A stretch of 64,000 nt of DNA from NCBI RefSeq assembly GCF_012935695.1, contig NZ_CP052859.1, positions 1,343,001 to 1,407,000 of the forward strand, read 5' to 3'. A model generated the notes under the pieces. That model saw only the letters and a list, made by a program, of their open reading frames with translations. It was not told where the DNA came from and searched no databases. This document shows, piece by piece, positions 17,311 to 26,100 of this stretch. Source of the stretch: Pseudomonas sp. ADAK18 (GTDB taxonomy: Bacteria; Pseudomonadota; Gammaproteobacteria; Pseudomonadales; Pseudomonadaceae). Numbering within the stretch: the first letter of the stretch is position 1; every line of letters begins with the position of its first letter. Both the position numbers and the translations under genes were made by a program.

Positions 17311-18825
17311 ATGAAATCTAAAAAAGCCTTTATGCTGGGCGCGGCCATGGCCGCTTCCTGCTTTGTTTCGACCTTTGCCCTGGCCGAGCAATACCCTCAA
17401 CTGACCCAGAAAACGGCTCAGCCTGCTGACAAACAGGGCCTGAAGCAAGGCGCCAAAGTGGCGGTACACAAGGCCTCTGCTGAGCTGAAACAGCAATTGC
17501 AAGCGGCCTCCCAACTGAAAAAAACCACCCTCAAGGCCAAGCCAGTGGCCAGTGCTGGCGTGGTTGAAGGCAGCGCTGCACGCGCGCCGGCCACCAAGGT
17601 GCTCAAGCAACGCGCGAGTCAGGCCGGTGTGGCGCCGGTTGCCAAGGCTGCGCTGGTGGCCGGGTGTGAAACCACGCTGGATATCAACGTGCTTTACCCG
17701 GTGGACGGTATGCAGACCGGCGACTTGCTGTGCTACCACTTCAACCTGCCGCAGAAATCCCGGATCAACGCCTTGTTGATTGGTCAGAGCGAGGGCACCG
17801 ACATGTCGTTGACCCTGTTTCAGGATGACGGCCAGGGCAATCCTGTTTCCCTGGGGACTTCCGACAGCCCGGGCAATGCCGATGAAGGCTTGAGCGGTGT
17901 GGTGCCGGCCGGTGATTACTATTGGTTCATGGAGACCAAGGCGGCCGTGGTCGGTTCGACCTTTCAGTTGGGGGTGGCCGTTGATAGCAACATCGATGAC
18001 TTCGAACCCAATGACACACCGGACACAGCCTTCCAACTGCCGGATACCTTGAACTTCTTCAGCGGCAATGCGGACACCCTGGATGATGTCGATTACTTCG
18101 ATTTCACTGCGGTGCGTGGCCAGGCAGTCGGCATCGCGCTGACGGCTGACGCGGCGAGCGGCAGTACCCGTGGCAAATGGATTCTCGAGCGATTCGATGG
18201 CACCAACTGGGTGACCTTGGGCGCCAATATCCCTACGACGACTGTCTCCAGCCCAGGCGTCAATGGTGTAGTCAAGGTTCGGGTGCGTCCCAATCAGCAC
18301 CCCAACGAGCCGTGGAGCGCGAGCGGTAAATACACCCTGTCGTTGGGTTCCAGCCCCCGTATGAACAGCGGTGATGTCAAGGGCGAGCCCACCGTGATCC
18401 GCGTTCCCAGTTCCAGCCCTTATGGTTTCATGACCACCCAGGCCTACCGGACGCTGAACTGGTCGATGAACCTGTCGGACAGCACCGGCGCACCATTGGT
18501 GGGGCTGCACCCGATCCTGTTCCTCGACCAGCACGTCAATCCGACAACCGGCGATATCCTCTACAAAGCCTATCCGGCCACCACCAACAGCAGTGGCCAG
18601 GCGACGTCTACCGTCAACCTGGGGACGTGCTTCGGTGACTTCGAAGCGACCTCTGTCGACTATTCCATGGGCTACAACAACACCTGGCGTACGGAGTACA
18701 ACTTCGGCGTGTGGCGCATGGGCGTACTGGAGTTTCCGGGCATCGGTATCGGCGGTGACAACGTGCAGTTCGTCACCTTCGGGCACCTGTGCAAGCAAAC
18801 CCTGATCAGCAGCACCAAGAGCTGA
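17311..18825 (+). CDS. Secreted protein with PPC-like beta domains, function unknown
   Basis: A 504-residue exported protein. A clear signal peptide (MKSKKAFMLGAAMAASCFVS, cleavage likely after ALA) is followed by a Lys/Ala-rich stretch of about 90 residues. Next comes a region resembling two pre-peptidase C-terminal (PPC) beta-sandwiches (CETTLDINVLYPVDG to about residue 225, then DDFEPNDTPDTAFQLP to about 350). The C-terminal part, about residues 360-504, has two cysteines (NLGTCFGDFE and FGHLCKQ). No protease or other catalytic domain is attached. It has its own AT-rich upstream region (17183-17310) and a strong terminator, so it is a single-gene unit. I do not recognise a specific family. 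The PPC-like folds suggest binding or surface association. Confidence 0.75.
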   Translation: MKSKKAFMLGAAMAASCFVSTFALAEQYPQLTQKTAQPADKQGLKQGAKVAVHKASAELKQQLQAASQLKKTTLKAKPVASAGVVEGSAARAPATKVLKQRASQAGVAPVAKAALVAGCETTLDINVLYPVDGMQTGDLLCYHFNLPQKSRINALLIGQSEGTDMSLTLFQDDGQGNPVSLGTSDSPGNADEGLSGVVPAGDYYWFMETKAAVVGSTFQLGVAVDSNIDDFEPNDTPDTAFQLPDTLNFFSGNADTLDDVDYFDFTAVRGQAVGIALTADAASGSTRGKWILERFDGTNWVTLGANIPTTTVSSPGVNGVVKVRVRPNQHPNEPWSASGKYTLSLGSSPRMNSGDVKGEPTVIRVPSSSPYGFMTTQAYRTLNWSMNLSDSTGAPLVGLHPILFLDQHVNPTTGDILYKAYPATTNSSGQATSTVNLGTCFGDFEATSVDYSMGYNNTWRTEYNFGVWRMGVLEFPGIGIGGDNVQFVTFGHLCKQTLISSTKS

Positions 18826-18843
18826 TTTGTTGCAGTTGTTCCA

Positions 18844-18878
18844 GGGATACAGGCCTTGTGGTCTGTATCCCTTTTTTT
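18844..18878 (+). terminator. Rho-independent terminator of the secreted protein gene
   Basis: A perfect 9-bp stem (GGGATACAG and CTGTATCCC) with a 10-nt loop is followed directly by seven T residues (18872-18878). It lies 19 bp after the stop codon at 18825. Confidence 0.92.
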
Positions 18879-18882
18879 GTCT

Positions 18883-19053
18883 CTAGGGTTTCAGTGCAAC
18901 CTGCAGCGGTGCCGCGCCATGCTCCATCGACTGAGCCTTGGGTGGCGACCAGTTGACCGACTGGACCTTGGTGGGCATCAGCAACAGGAAGGCAATAACC
19001 GTGATCAGGATCACCAGCAGCAGGTGCCGAGCTTTTCGTGGGCGGGTGTTCAT
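18883..19053 (-). CDS. Small single-span membrane protein, 56 residues
   Basis: A short open frame starting MNTRPRKARHLLLVILITV. Seven of the first ten residues are polar or basic (Arg4, Arg6, Lys7, Arg9), followed by one hydrophobic helix (about residues 11-26). The 30-residue tail contains QSVNWSPPKAQSMEHGAAPL and should face the periplasm. Its ATG overlaps the stop codon of the upstream hydroxylase-family gene in an ATGA arrangement, which argues for real, coupled translation. It ends just before the terminator of the opposing gene. I recognise no family; an accessory subunit or stabilising peptide of the hydroxylase is a guess based only on position. Confidence 0.6.
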   Translation of the reverse strand: MNTRPRKARHLLLVILITVIAFLLLMPTKVQSVNWSPPKAQSMEHGAAPLQVALKP

Positions 19054-19736
19054 GACCGTTCCTGGGTGTCGTTGGGCTCGTGGGTGGCGGGCTCCCAGTG
19101 CAGGGTGCCAAACAGGTAGTCCATCAATGGCAGGACGATGTTGAAGTTGCGTCCCTGCATCAGTTCACGACGGTGATGCAGGGCGTGCAGTTGACGCATC
19201 TGGCGAATCCAGGGGAGGCGCGCCAAGGGGTGGTGGTCGTGCAGGTGTTCGCAGGCGTGGAAAATTTCGTAGAGCAGGTAGCCGAGAATCATGCAGCCGG
19301 CGAACAGGCCGGCGACGTTGGGGTTCAGTTGCTTGAGCAGCCACCAGGCGGGAAGGGTGATGGCCAGGCTGTGGAGGATGATCAGCCAGGCGGGGAACAG
19401 GATGACGCGCCAGTCTTTTGCGCTTTGGTAGGTCATATGCCCGGGGGTGAAGAAACTGTGGTGGTCGCCGGTATGGCGGGCGTAGAACAGCTGGGCGAAG
19501 GTGTGTTTGTGGTGGCCCAGGTGGCGATGGACGAGGTAGATGCACAGGTTGAAGAACACCAGAGACAGCGGGATGGTCAGCCATTCCAGGGGTTGGACCT
19601 GGTGGACGGTGGACCAGAACAGCGTGATGCAAAGCAGGCCGTAACCCAGTACGAAACCGGCGTGTAGCCAAGGGTTGTAGCGGGGGTGGACGCTGGCGCG
19701 GTAGCGGGTGCGGAAGGCCTCGGTGGGGTGGGGCAT
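19050..19736 (-). CDS. Sterol desaturase/fatty acid hydroxylase superfamily membrane protein
   Basis: A 228-residue membrane protein with several hydrophobic segments and the histidine clusters of the di-iron hydroxylase superfamily: HRHLGHHKH, HTGDHHSF, HACEHLHDHHPL and LHALHHRRE. These should bind two irons for O2-dependent hydroxylation or desaturation of a lipid. The open frame continues far upstream, but the ATG at 19736 (MPHPTEAF) begins the region with protein-like character. The gene is divergent from the MarR-type gene and coupled to a 56-residue membrane peptide. The lipid substrate is not known. Confidence 0.83.
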   Translation of the reverse strand: MPHPTEAFRTRYRASVHPRYNPWLHAGFVLGYGLLCITLFWSTVHQVQPLEWLTIPLSLVFFNLCIYLVHRHLGHHKHTFAQLFYARHTGDHHSFFTPGHMTYQSAKDWRVILFPAWLIILHSLAITLPAWWLLKQLNPNVAGLFAGCMILGYLLYEIFHACEHLHDHHPLARLPWIRQMRQLHALHHRRELMQGRNFNIVLPLMDYLFGTLHWEPATHEPNDTQERS

Positions 19737-19869
19737 GGGCGTGGCTCGTTGTTGTTTTTTTGGGTGGAGTGAGCTTAGTTGGTTGTGGGGATTATGCGAG
19801 TTCGTAGCTTGCACACCCCAGTCCCCGACTCTAAGCTCCACCACTCCTGCCCCTAGCGACGCGTAAACC

Positions 19870-20292
19870 ATGCCCACCCCGAGACCCTCGTTGACCCTCA
19901 CCCTGCTGCAAGCCCGCGAAGCGACCATGGCTTTCTTCCGCCCGCTGCTCAACGAGCACGACCTGACCGAGCAGCAATGGCGAGTGATCCGCATCCTGCG
20001 CCGCCAAGGCGAGCTGGAAAGTCATCAATTGGCCCATCTGGCCTGCATCCTCAAACCCAGCATGACCGGTGTGTTGGCGCGGTTGGAACGTGACGGTATC
20101 GTGCGGCGCAGAAAGTCTGCCGAAGACCAGCGTCGGGTGTTCGTCGCCCTGACCGAGCTTGGGCACCAGCGCTTTGTCGACATGAGCGGGGGGATGGAAA
20201 GTAACTACCTGAAGATCCAGGAACAGTTTGGCGAGGAGCAACTCGAGCAACTGATGACGCTGCTCGAAAAGCTCAAAGGCATCAAACCCTGA
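19870..20292 (+). CDS. MarR-family regulator resembling HpaR
   Basis: A 140-residue winged-helix regulator. The sequence LLQAREATMAFFRPLLNEHDLTEQQWRVIRIL, given here in parts (LLQAREATMAFFRPLL and LTEQQWRVIRIL), and the wing region CILKPSMTGVLARLERDG, then DQRRVFVALT, match the HpaR subgroup. HpaR represses homoprotocatechuate catabolism, but no hpa genes are visible here. It is transcribed divergently from the hydroxylase-family gene and ends 3 bp from the convergent outer-membrane channel gene. It could control its divergent neighbour or a distant hpa operon. The upstream ribosome site is weak. Confidence 0.85.
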   Translation: MPTPRPSLTLTLLQAREATMAFFRPLLNEHDLTEQQWRVIRILRRQGELESHQLAHLACILKPSMTGVLARLERDGIVRRRKSAEDQRRVFVALTELGHQRFVDMSGGMESNYLKIQEQFGEEQLEQLMTLLEKLKGIKP

Positions 20293-20295
20293 ACC

Positions 20296-21726
20296 TTATT
20301 GCTCGGCGGTTGCCAGGCTTGGCCACTGTGCCCACGCGCCACCCAGCGCCGTATACAGGTTCACCTGCGCCACCAGTTGCGCCAACCGGTCGGCAATCAA
20401 CATCTGCTGCGAACTGAACAGCGAGCGTTGTGCGTCCAGGAACGTCAAGTTGCTGTCCACGCCGCTGCGGTAGCGGTGTTCCGCCAGGTCGTAGTAGGCC
20501 TGGTTGGCCTGCACGAAGTCCCGTTGCGCCTCCAGTTGATCGTTGTAGGTCTGCCGTGCGGCGAGGCCGTTGGAGACTTCCTGGAAGGCGGTCTGGATGG
20601 ACTTCTCGTATTGGGCGACGAGGATGTTTTTCTGGATCTTCGCGTAATCGAGGCTGGCCCGCAGGCTGCCGGCATTGAAGACCGGCAGGTTGATCTGTGG
20701 CTGGAACGTCCAGCTTCCCGAACCGCCCTTGAACAGTCCTGACAGGTCCTTGCTGGCGCTGCCGGCATTGGCGGTCAAGGTGAGGGAGGGGAAAAACGCG
20801 GCGCGGGCGGCGCCGATGTTGGCATTGGCGGCCTTTAGTTGGTATTCGGCCTGGAGAATGTCCGGGCGCCGTTGCAGCAGGTCTGATGGCAGCCCGGCCG
20901 GGACCCGGGCAATCAGGTCGCCATCCAGTGGGCGTGCGGGCAGTGTTTCGGGGACCGGGCCACCGACCAGCAAGCTCAGGCTGTTTACGTCTTGGGCAAC
21001 CTGGCGCTGATAACGGGCGACGCTTGCCCGCGTGCTTTGCACACTGGTGCGGGCCTGGATCACGTCCAGCGAGGAAGCCTTGCCGGCGCTTTTGCTGCGG
21101 GAGGTCAAGCGCAGGCTGCGCTCGTCAACTGCCAGGGTTTTCTCTGCCAGGGCCAGCAGCTCCTGGTCGGCACGCCAGGTCAGGTAGCCGTTGGCGACGT
21201 TGGCCACCAGGCTCAGTTGGGCGCTGCGCCGGGCTTCTTCGGTGGACAGGTAGGTCTGCATGGCCTGCTCACTGAGGCTGCGCACGCGTCCGAAGAAATC
21301 CAGTTCATAGGCGCTGATTCCCAGCGTCGCCGAATAGGAGGAGGTGATGGCGGATTTGCCAGTACCGGTGATGTCGCCCGGTAGTTTCTGGCGCTTGCCG
21401 GCGCCGCTGGCGGACACGGCCGGGAACAGGTCGGCCCGTTGAATGCGGTACTGCGCCTGGAACGCTTCCACGTTCAAGGCCGCCACTCGCAGGTCACGGT
21501 TGTTGGCCAGGGCGTCGCGGATCAACTGCTGCATCGCCGGGTCATGAAACAGGTGCTGCCAGTCCGGTCCCGAGGCTGTATCGACCCCCGTCAGCGCGGC
21601 GGTGTAGGCCGGGCCCTGAGGGTACTGCGCAGGGGTGGGTGCTTCGGGTTGTTGGTAGTCCGGGATCAGCGAGCAACCGCCGAGGATCCACGCAACCGTC
21701 ACCAAAGAGATGGGGAGCTTGCTCAT
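20296..21726 (-). CDS. NodT/OprM-family outer-membrane efflux lipoprotein of the lipopeptide locus
   Basis: A 476-residue outer-membrane channel protein. The signal sequence ends in a lipobox (ILGGCS, Cys18). Two repeated OEP halves follow, with typical signatures ([24 protein letters not shown], cut here as [30 protein letters not shown]; and [20 protein letters not shown]). It trimerises in the outer membrane and docks with a periplasmic adaptor. It lies beside the LuxR regulator and NRPS1 at the edge of the synthetase locus, so it is the likely exit duct for the MacA/MacB pair encoded at the far side. That pairing is inference from context. Confidence 0.88.
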   Translation of the reverse strand: MSKLPISLVTVAWILGGCSLIPDYQQPEAPTPAQYPQGPAYTAALTGVDTASGPDWQHLFHDPAMQQLIRDALANNRDLRVAALNVEAFQAQYRIQRADLFPAVSASGAGKRQKLPGDITGTGKSAITSSYSATLGISAYELDFFGRVRSLSEQAMQTYLSTEEARRSAQLSLVANVANGYLTWRADQELLALAEKTLAVDERSLRLTSRSKSAGKASSLDVIQARTSVQSTRASVARYQRQVAQDVNSLSLLVGGPVPETLPARPLDGDLIARVPAGLPSDLLQRRPDILQAEYQLKAANANIGAARAAFFPSLTLTANAGSASKDLSGLFKGGSGSWTFQPQINLPVFNAGSLRASLDYAKIQKNILVAQYEKSIQTAFQEVSNGLAARQTYNDQLEAQRDFVQANQAYYDLAEHRYRSGVDSNLTFLDAQRSLFSSQQMLIADRLAQLVAQVNLYTALGGAWAQWPSLATAEQ

Positions 21727-21792
21727 TGACCAGCCTCAGGAAAAAAGGGAAGAGGCGCGCCGGGTTGCAGGGCTCGCCAGAGTGAAGGTGCT

Positions 21793-22599
21793 TTAGGCGC
21801 CGACCATCCATTTGGCCAGGCCATGGCGGCCACTCACCCCCAGCTTGGCGGCGGCGCGTTTGAGATAGGTTTCGATGGAGCTGTTTTTTACGCTGAGCTT
21901 CTCGGCCATCTGCGGTACGGTGCCGCCGGTCAACAGCCCCAGGCAGACTTCCTGTTCTCGCGCCGACAGGGTGATGTCACTGAGGGACAGGCGCTTGTAG
22001 AACTCACGCTGCAACTGTGACTGTTCCAGCAACGTTTGCGATTCCACCGCCCCGTTTACCGGCTCGGCCCGTAGGGCTTGTCGGCTGGCCTGGGCGTGCC
22101 GCTCGATCAACGGCAGCAAGGTGTCGGACAGACGTTTGAGAAATGACAACTGCGCCAGGGAGAACACCGGTTGTGTATGCGGGCGGTAAAGCGAAATCAC
22201 GTAGCGACGATTGGCCCTGCGTGACACCAGATTGCACTGATGGGACGTGCCTCGCACATGGGGACTATTGGCTTTGGCGTTCATCTGGATCAGCAGCGAA
22301 TCATCCATGCCCAGCATTTCCTTGAGCAGCGGGTGATCGTTGCGATGGTGCAGGGTGCGCGGTGCGGGTAGGTCTTCCTTCAAACCGGCGCTGCCCAGCA
22401 ATGTAATGTCCAGTACGCTGGCCTGTTGCTCGTCCAGGGTCCACTCACTGAGGTCCACCAGGTGAGCCGGCACCAGTTTGTCCACCAAGTGCAGCATCCG
22501 CGTTGCAAAGTGCTCATTGCCTGTACTTGAAATCAACTCTCCCAATTCGAAATAGAAATGTGGGCTTTCCATCTGTCGAATACTGCTGATCAGGCTCAT
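21793..22599 (-). CDS. LuxR-type transcriptional regulator, upstream side of the NRPS locus
   Basis: A 268-residue regulator with a C-terminal GerE helix-turn-helix (LSAREQEVCLGLLTGGTVPQ, then MAEKLSVKNSSIETYLKRAAAKLG). Its long N-terminal part has no recognisable autoinducer-binding, receiver or PAS signature. This is the class of LuxR activators flanking Pseudomonas lipopeptide synthetases (ViscAR/MassAR type). Three in-frame starts exist; the ATG at 22599 was chosen because AAGGA lies 9 nt before it. A candidate RsmA/RsmE motif covers that ribosome site. It is divergent from NRPS1 and very likely activates it. Confidence 0.88.
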   Translation of the reverse strand: MSLISSIRQMESPHFYFELGELISSTGNEHFATRMLHLVDKLVPAHLVDLSEWTLDEQQASVLDITLLGSAGLKEDLPAPRTLHHRNDHPLLKEMLGMDDSLLIQMNAKANSPHVRGTSHQCNLVSRRANRRYVISLYRPHTQPVFSLAQLSFLKRLSDTLLPLIERHAQASRQALRAEPVNGAVESQTLLEQSQLQREFYKRLSLSDITLSAREQEVCLGLLTGGTVPQMAEKLSVKNSSIETYLKRAAAKLGVSGRHGLAKWMVGA

Positions 22600-23102
22600 A
22601 TACATCCATCCTTGATGTCGAAAACCGTCAACGGTTGCCGGGTGCATCAGCAGACCGTCCGTACTCCTTAAACGTAATGCGGCGCTCGAGATTTTATTTA
22701 GCCATACAGATTTGTCCTACGTATGTAGCGGAAACGGGGGACACAACCTGCCATAGAATCCAGGAAATGAGTTCGCTATTTCTGACAGGCGGAAGATTTT
22801 TGGTCTGATCAATAGTAGTTTTTAGAGTTATTTAACTAGTTGATAAAAAACAATTTTTGTTGATGTCTCAGGCTCATTAGTTAGCTAGGCATCGGAAGAA
22901 AATGGTCAATCTCCTACATTCATTTAATCGTTTCAGCAGTGAACGTTTAGCCAGCCCGGTTTTTGGACACCGACACCGGTCCTCTAAAGCCTCGAACTGT
23001 CCGGGTTTCGGGTGACAGACAGTCCCGGGAGGCAGTGCTTAAATCCGTTGATTTCGCCTGAACGGGCAGCCTTGCGCGCCCTCTGGACACCCCTCCCATG
23101 AG
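22600..23102. other. Divergent promoter region between luxR and NRPS1
   Basis: About 500 bp without a gene. A distinctly AT-rich core lies at about 22690-22935, unlike the GC-rich surroundings. It should contain the promoters and regulator sites for luxR and NRPS1. I did not find a convincing lux-box palindrome by eye. Confidence 0.55.
22606..22615 (-). promoter_or_regulatory. Candidate RsmA/RsmE site over the luxR ribosome-binding site
   Basis: On the minus strand the leader reads UCAAGGAUGG, matching the A/U-CANGGANG-U/A consensus except at the last base. The GGA is part of the only plausible Shine-Dalgarno sequence for the ATG at 22599. Binding there would block translation, the usual mode of Gac/Rsm control. 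Confidence 0.5.
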
Positions 23103-26100
23103 ATGGACCTTATGACGCTTTTTTCTACCACTGCCGTGGGCGACGTTGCTGTGAACGAGGCTTCTTGTGGCACCTTGCCGGTGTTCCCGCTCACCGCCGC
23201 ACAGCGGGATATCTGGCTTGACCAACTGCGCCTCGGCGACTCGCCGCTGTACAACATTGGTGGTTATGTCGACCTTGCGGGCCCTGTCATTCCCGAACTG
23301 ATCCAGCGAGCGGTAGAACTGTTGGTGTTCAAGCACGATGCATTGCGCACAGTGCTGCTGCTCGATGGCGATGGCATGCCCCGGCAAACCTTCACCTCAG
23401 CATTGGCGGTGCAGGTGCCGTTGCACGACTTTTCCACCTTGGCTGATCCACAGGCTGCGACCCAGGCCCTGATGCAGCAGCAGATGGCGCAGGTCTATTC
23501 CATGGAGCGCGGGCCCTTATTCCGCTTCTTCCTGGTCAAGCTCGATGACGATCATTACCGCCTCGGCACCCAGGCTCACCACCTGATTCTCGACGGCTGG
23601 GGCTTTGGTCAGATGCTGCAATCCCTGGCCGGGATCTACTGTGCCCTGGAGCAGGGCCGCCAGCCGGACTTGGTGGCGCCGTCCTATATCGACTTCATCG
23701 ACAACGATGAACACTATCGCGAGTCGGCCCGTTACGCCCGCGACCGAAAGTACTGGCTGGATAAATACCAGGCCCTGCCCGAGCCGCTGCTGGTCCCTCG
23801 TTATCGCCCGCACCGCGACAACGACCAGGCGCCCAGCAACACGCTGGTGCAGCCGTTTCCCGTGGCCTTGCTGGACCGTATGGAGCAGGTTGCGAACCGC
23901 TACCAGGCGTCGGCGTTCCACGTCTTGCTGGCGGCGATGTACGTGTATTTCACCCGTACCACGCAGCGCCAGGAGTGGGTCGTCGGGCTGCCGATTCTGA
24001 ACCGCTCCAACGCGCGCTTTCGTTCGACCCTGGGGCTGTTCGCCCAGGTCAGCGCCGTGCGCTTTCAGTTCAACGAGCAACTGCCTTTCAGTGCACTGGT
24101 GCGCGGTGTGCGTGATCAGCTCAAGCAGGATTTTCGCCACCAGCGTTTCCCCTTGAGCGAGATGAATCGCGAGTTGGGGCTATTACAAGCAGACCGTGGC
24201 CAGTTGTTCGACCTGTCGGTGTCCTATGAGCAGGATGATCATGATTACCGCTACGGCCAGGCCATGGCCCATGCGATCAAGGTCTCCAACCATCATGAGC
24301 AACTGCCGATTGCCATCCACCTGCGCAGCAATCGCTACAACCACACCGCTTGCCTGCACTGCGTCTACAACCAGGCCTATTTCCAACACGACGAGGTGCA
24401 GGCCCTGGCGGAGCGCTTTACCCATGTGCTGGAACAGGGGCTGGAAGACACCACCTTGCCGGTGGCTGGGTTCTCGCTGCTGACGCCCCGTGAAGCCGAG
24501 CAATTGCGGCACTGGAATGCGACGGCTCAGGCTTACCCCCCCGGGCAAACCCTCCACCAGCGCATCGAAAACCAGGCGGCACTGACGCCGGATGCCGTAG
24601 CCGCGCTGTACCAGGGCCGGCCACTGACCTATGCCGAGTTGAATCGGCAGGCCAACGGGTTGGCGCATTACCTGTTGGAGTTGGGCGTTCAACCCGACGA
24701 CCGCGTGGCCATCGTCGCCCGGCGCGGGCTGGAGACGTTGGTGGGCTTGCTGGCAATCCTCAAGTCCGGTGCCTGTTATGTGCCGGTGGATCCGTCCCAT
24801 CCGGCTGAACGCCTGAACTACCTGCTCAGTGACAGCGCGCCGGTGGCGGTGCTTACGCAGCAGGAGTTGCTGGCACGCTTGCCGGCCCTTGATGTGCCGG
24901 TGATCAACTTGGATCAACCTGCCTGGCAGCAGCATTCGACGGCCAACCCGCAAACGGCCGTGACGCCCACCCACCTCGCTTACCTCATCTACACCTCGGG
25001 CTCCACCGGGCAGCCCAAAGGGGTGATGGTGGAGCATCACACCGTGGCCAACTTGGTGGACTGGCATTGCCAGGCTTTCGGTCTGGGTCAGGGCAGCCAT
25101 ACCGCCAGCGTTGCCGGTTTCGGCTTCGATGCCATGGCCTGGGAAGTCTGGCCGGCCTTGTGCATCGGTGCGACCCTGCATCTGCCGCCAACCCACGACG
25201 GCGCGGAAGACATCGACGCGCTGCTGGACTGGTGGCGCGCACAACCCCTGGACGTGTGTTTCCTGCCCACTCCAGTGGCTGAATACGCCTTCAGCCAGAA
25301 CCTCGAACACCCGACCCTGCGCACCTTGCTGATCGGTGGTGACCGTCTGCGCCAGTTCGCCCGCGCCCAGCGCTTCGAGGTGATCAATAACTACGGCCCT
25401 ACCGAAGCCACGGTCGTGGCCACTTCAGGTCGGGTCGAGGTGGGCCAGCCATTGCACATTGGCAAGCCCATCGCCAATGCCACGGTGTACGTGCTGGACG
25501 AGCAGCAGCGTCCGGTCCCTGTGGGTGTTGTCGGCGAGCTGTACGTTGGCGGCAAAGGCGTGGCGCGGGGCTATTTCAACCGTCCGGAAATGACCGCAGA
25601 ACGCTTTCTCGACGACCCGTTCAACCCCGGCCGCCTGTACCGCACCGGCGACCTGGCGCGCTGGCTGGAGGACGGTAACCTTGAGTACCTGGGGCGCAAC
25701 GACGACCAGGTGAAAATCCGTGGCGTACGCATCGAACTGGGGGAAATCGAAGCCGCGCTGGCCAGCCATCACGGGATCGCCGAAGCCGTGGTCCAAGTCC
25801 GTGAGGGACAATTGCTGGCCTGGTTTACGGCACCTGAACCTGCGGCAATCGACGCGCTTCGTGCCCATGTGCAATCCCGCGTGCCGGACGCGATGGTCCC
25901 CGTGGCCTATATGAAACTGGACGCGCTCCCATTGACCGCCAACGGTAAACTCGACCGCAAGGCCTTGCCGGCGCCAGGGCCGGAGGCTTTTATCACCCGC
26001 CGCTATGAAGCCCCGCAGGGGGCTGTGGAAACCGCCCTGGCACAGATCTGGGCCGAGGTGTTGCAGGTCGAGCGGGTAGGGCGCCAGGACCATTTCTTCG

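Noticed and set aside
17290..18798. 502-codon minus-strand frame opposite the secreted protein gene
   Set aside because: The plus-strand frame has a signal peptide, PPC-like domains and a terminator; the minus frame has shadow composition.
19870..20292. Calling an hpa catabolic locus from the HpaR-like regulator
   Set aside because: No homoprotocatechuate pathway genes occur in the window, so only the regulator family is supported.
22680..22960. Possible lux box in the luxR-NRPS1 intergenic region
   Set aside because: The region is AT-rich but shows no convincing 18-20 bp palindrome by eye, and these LuxR proteins lack an autoinducer domain.
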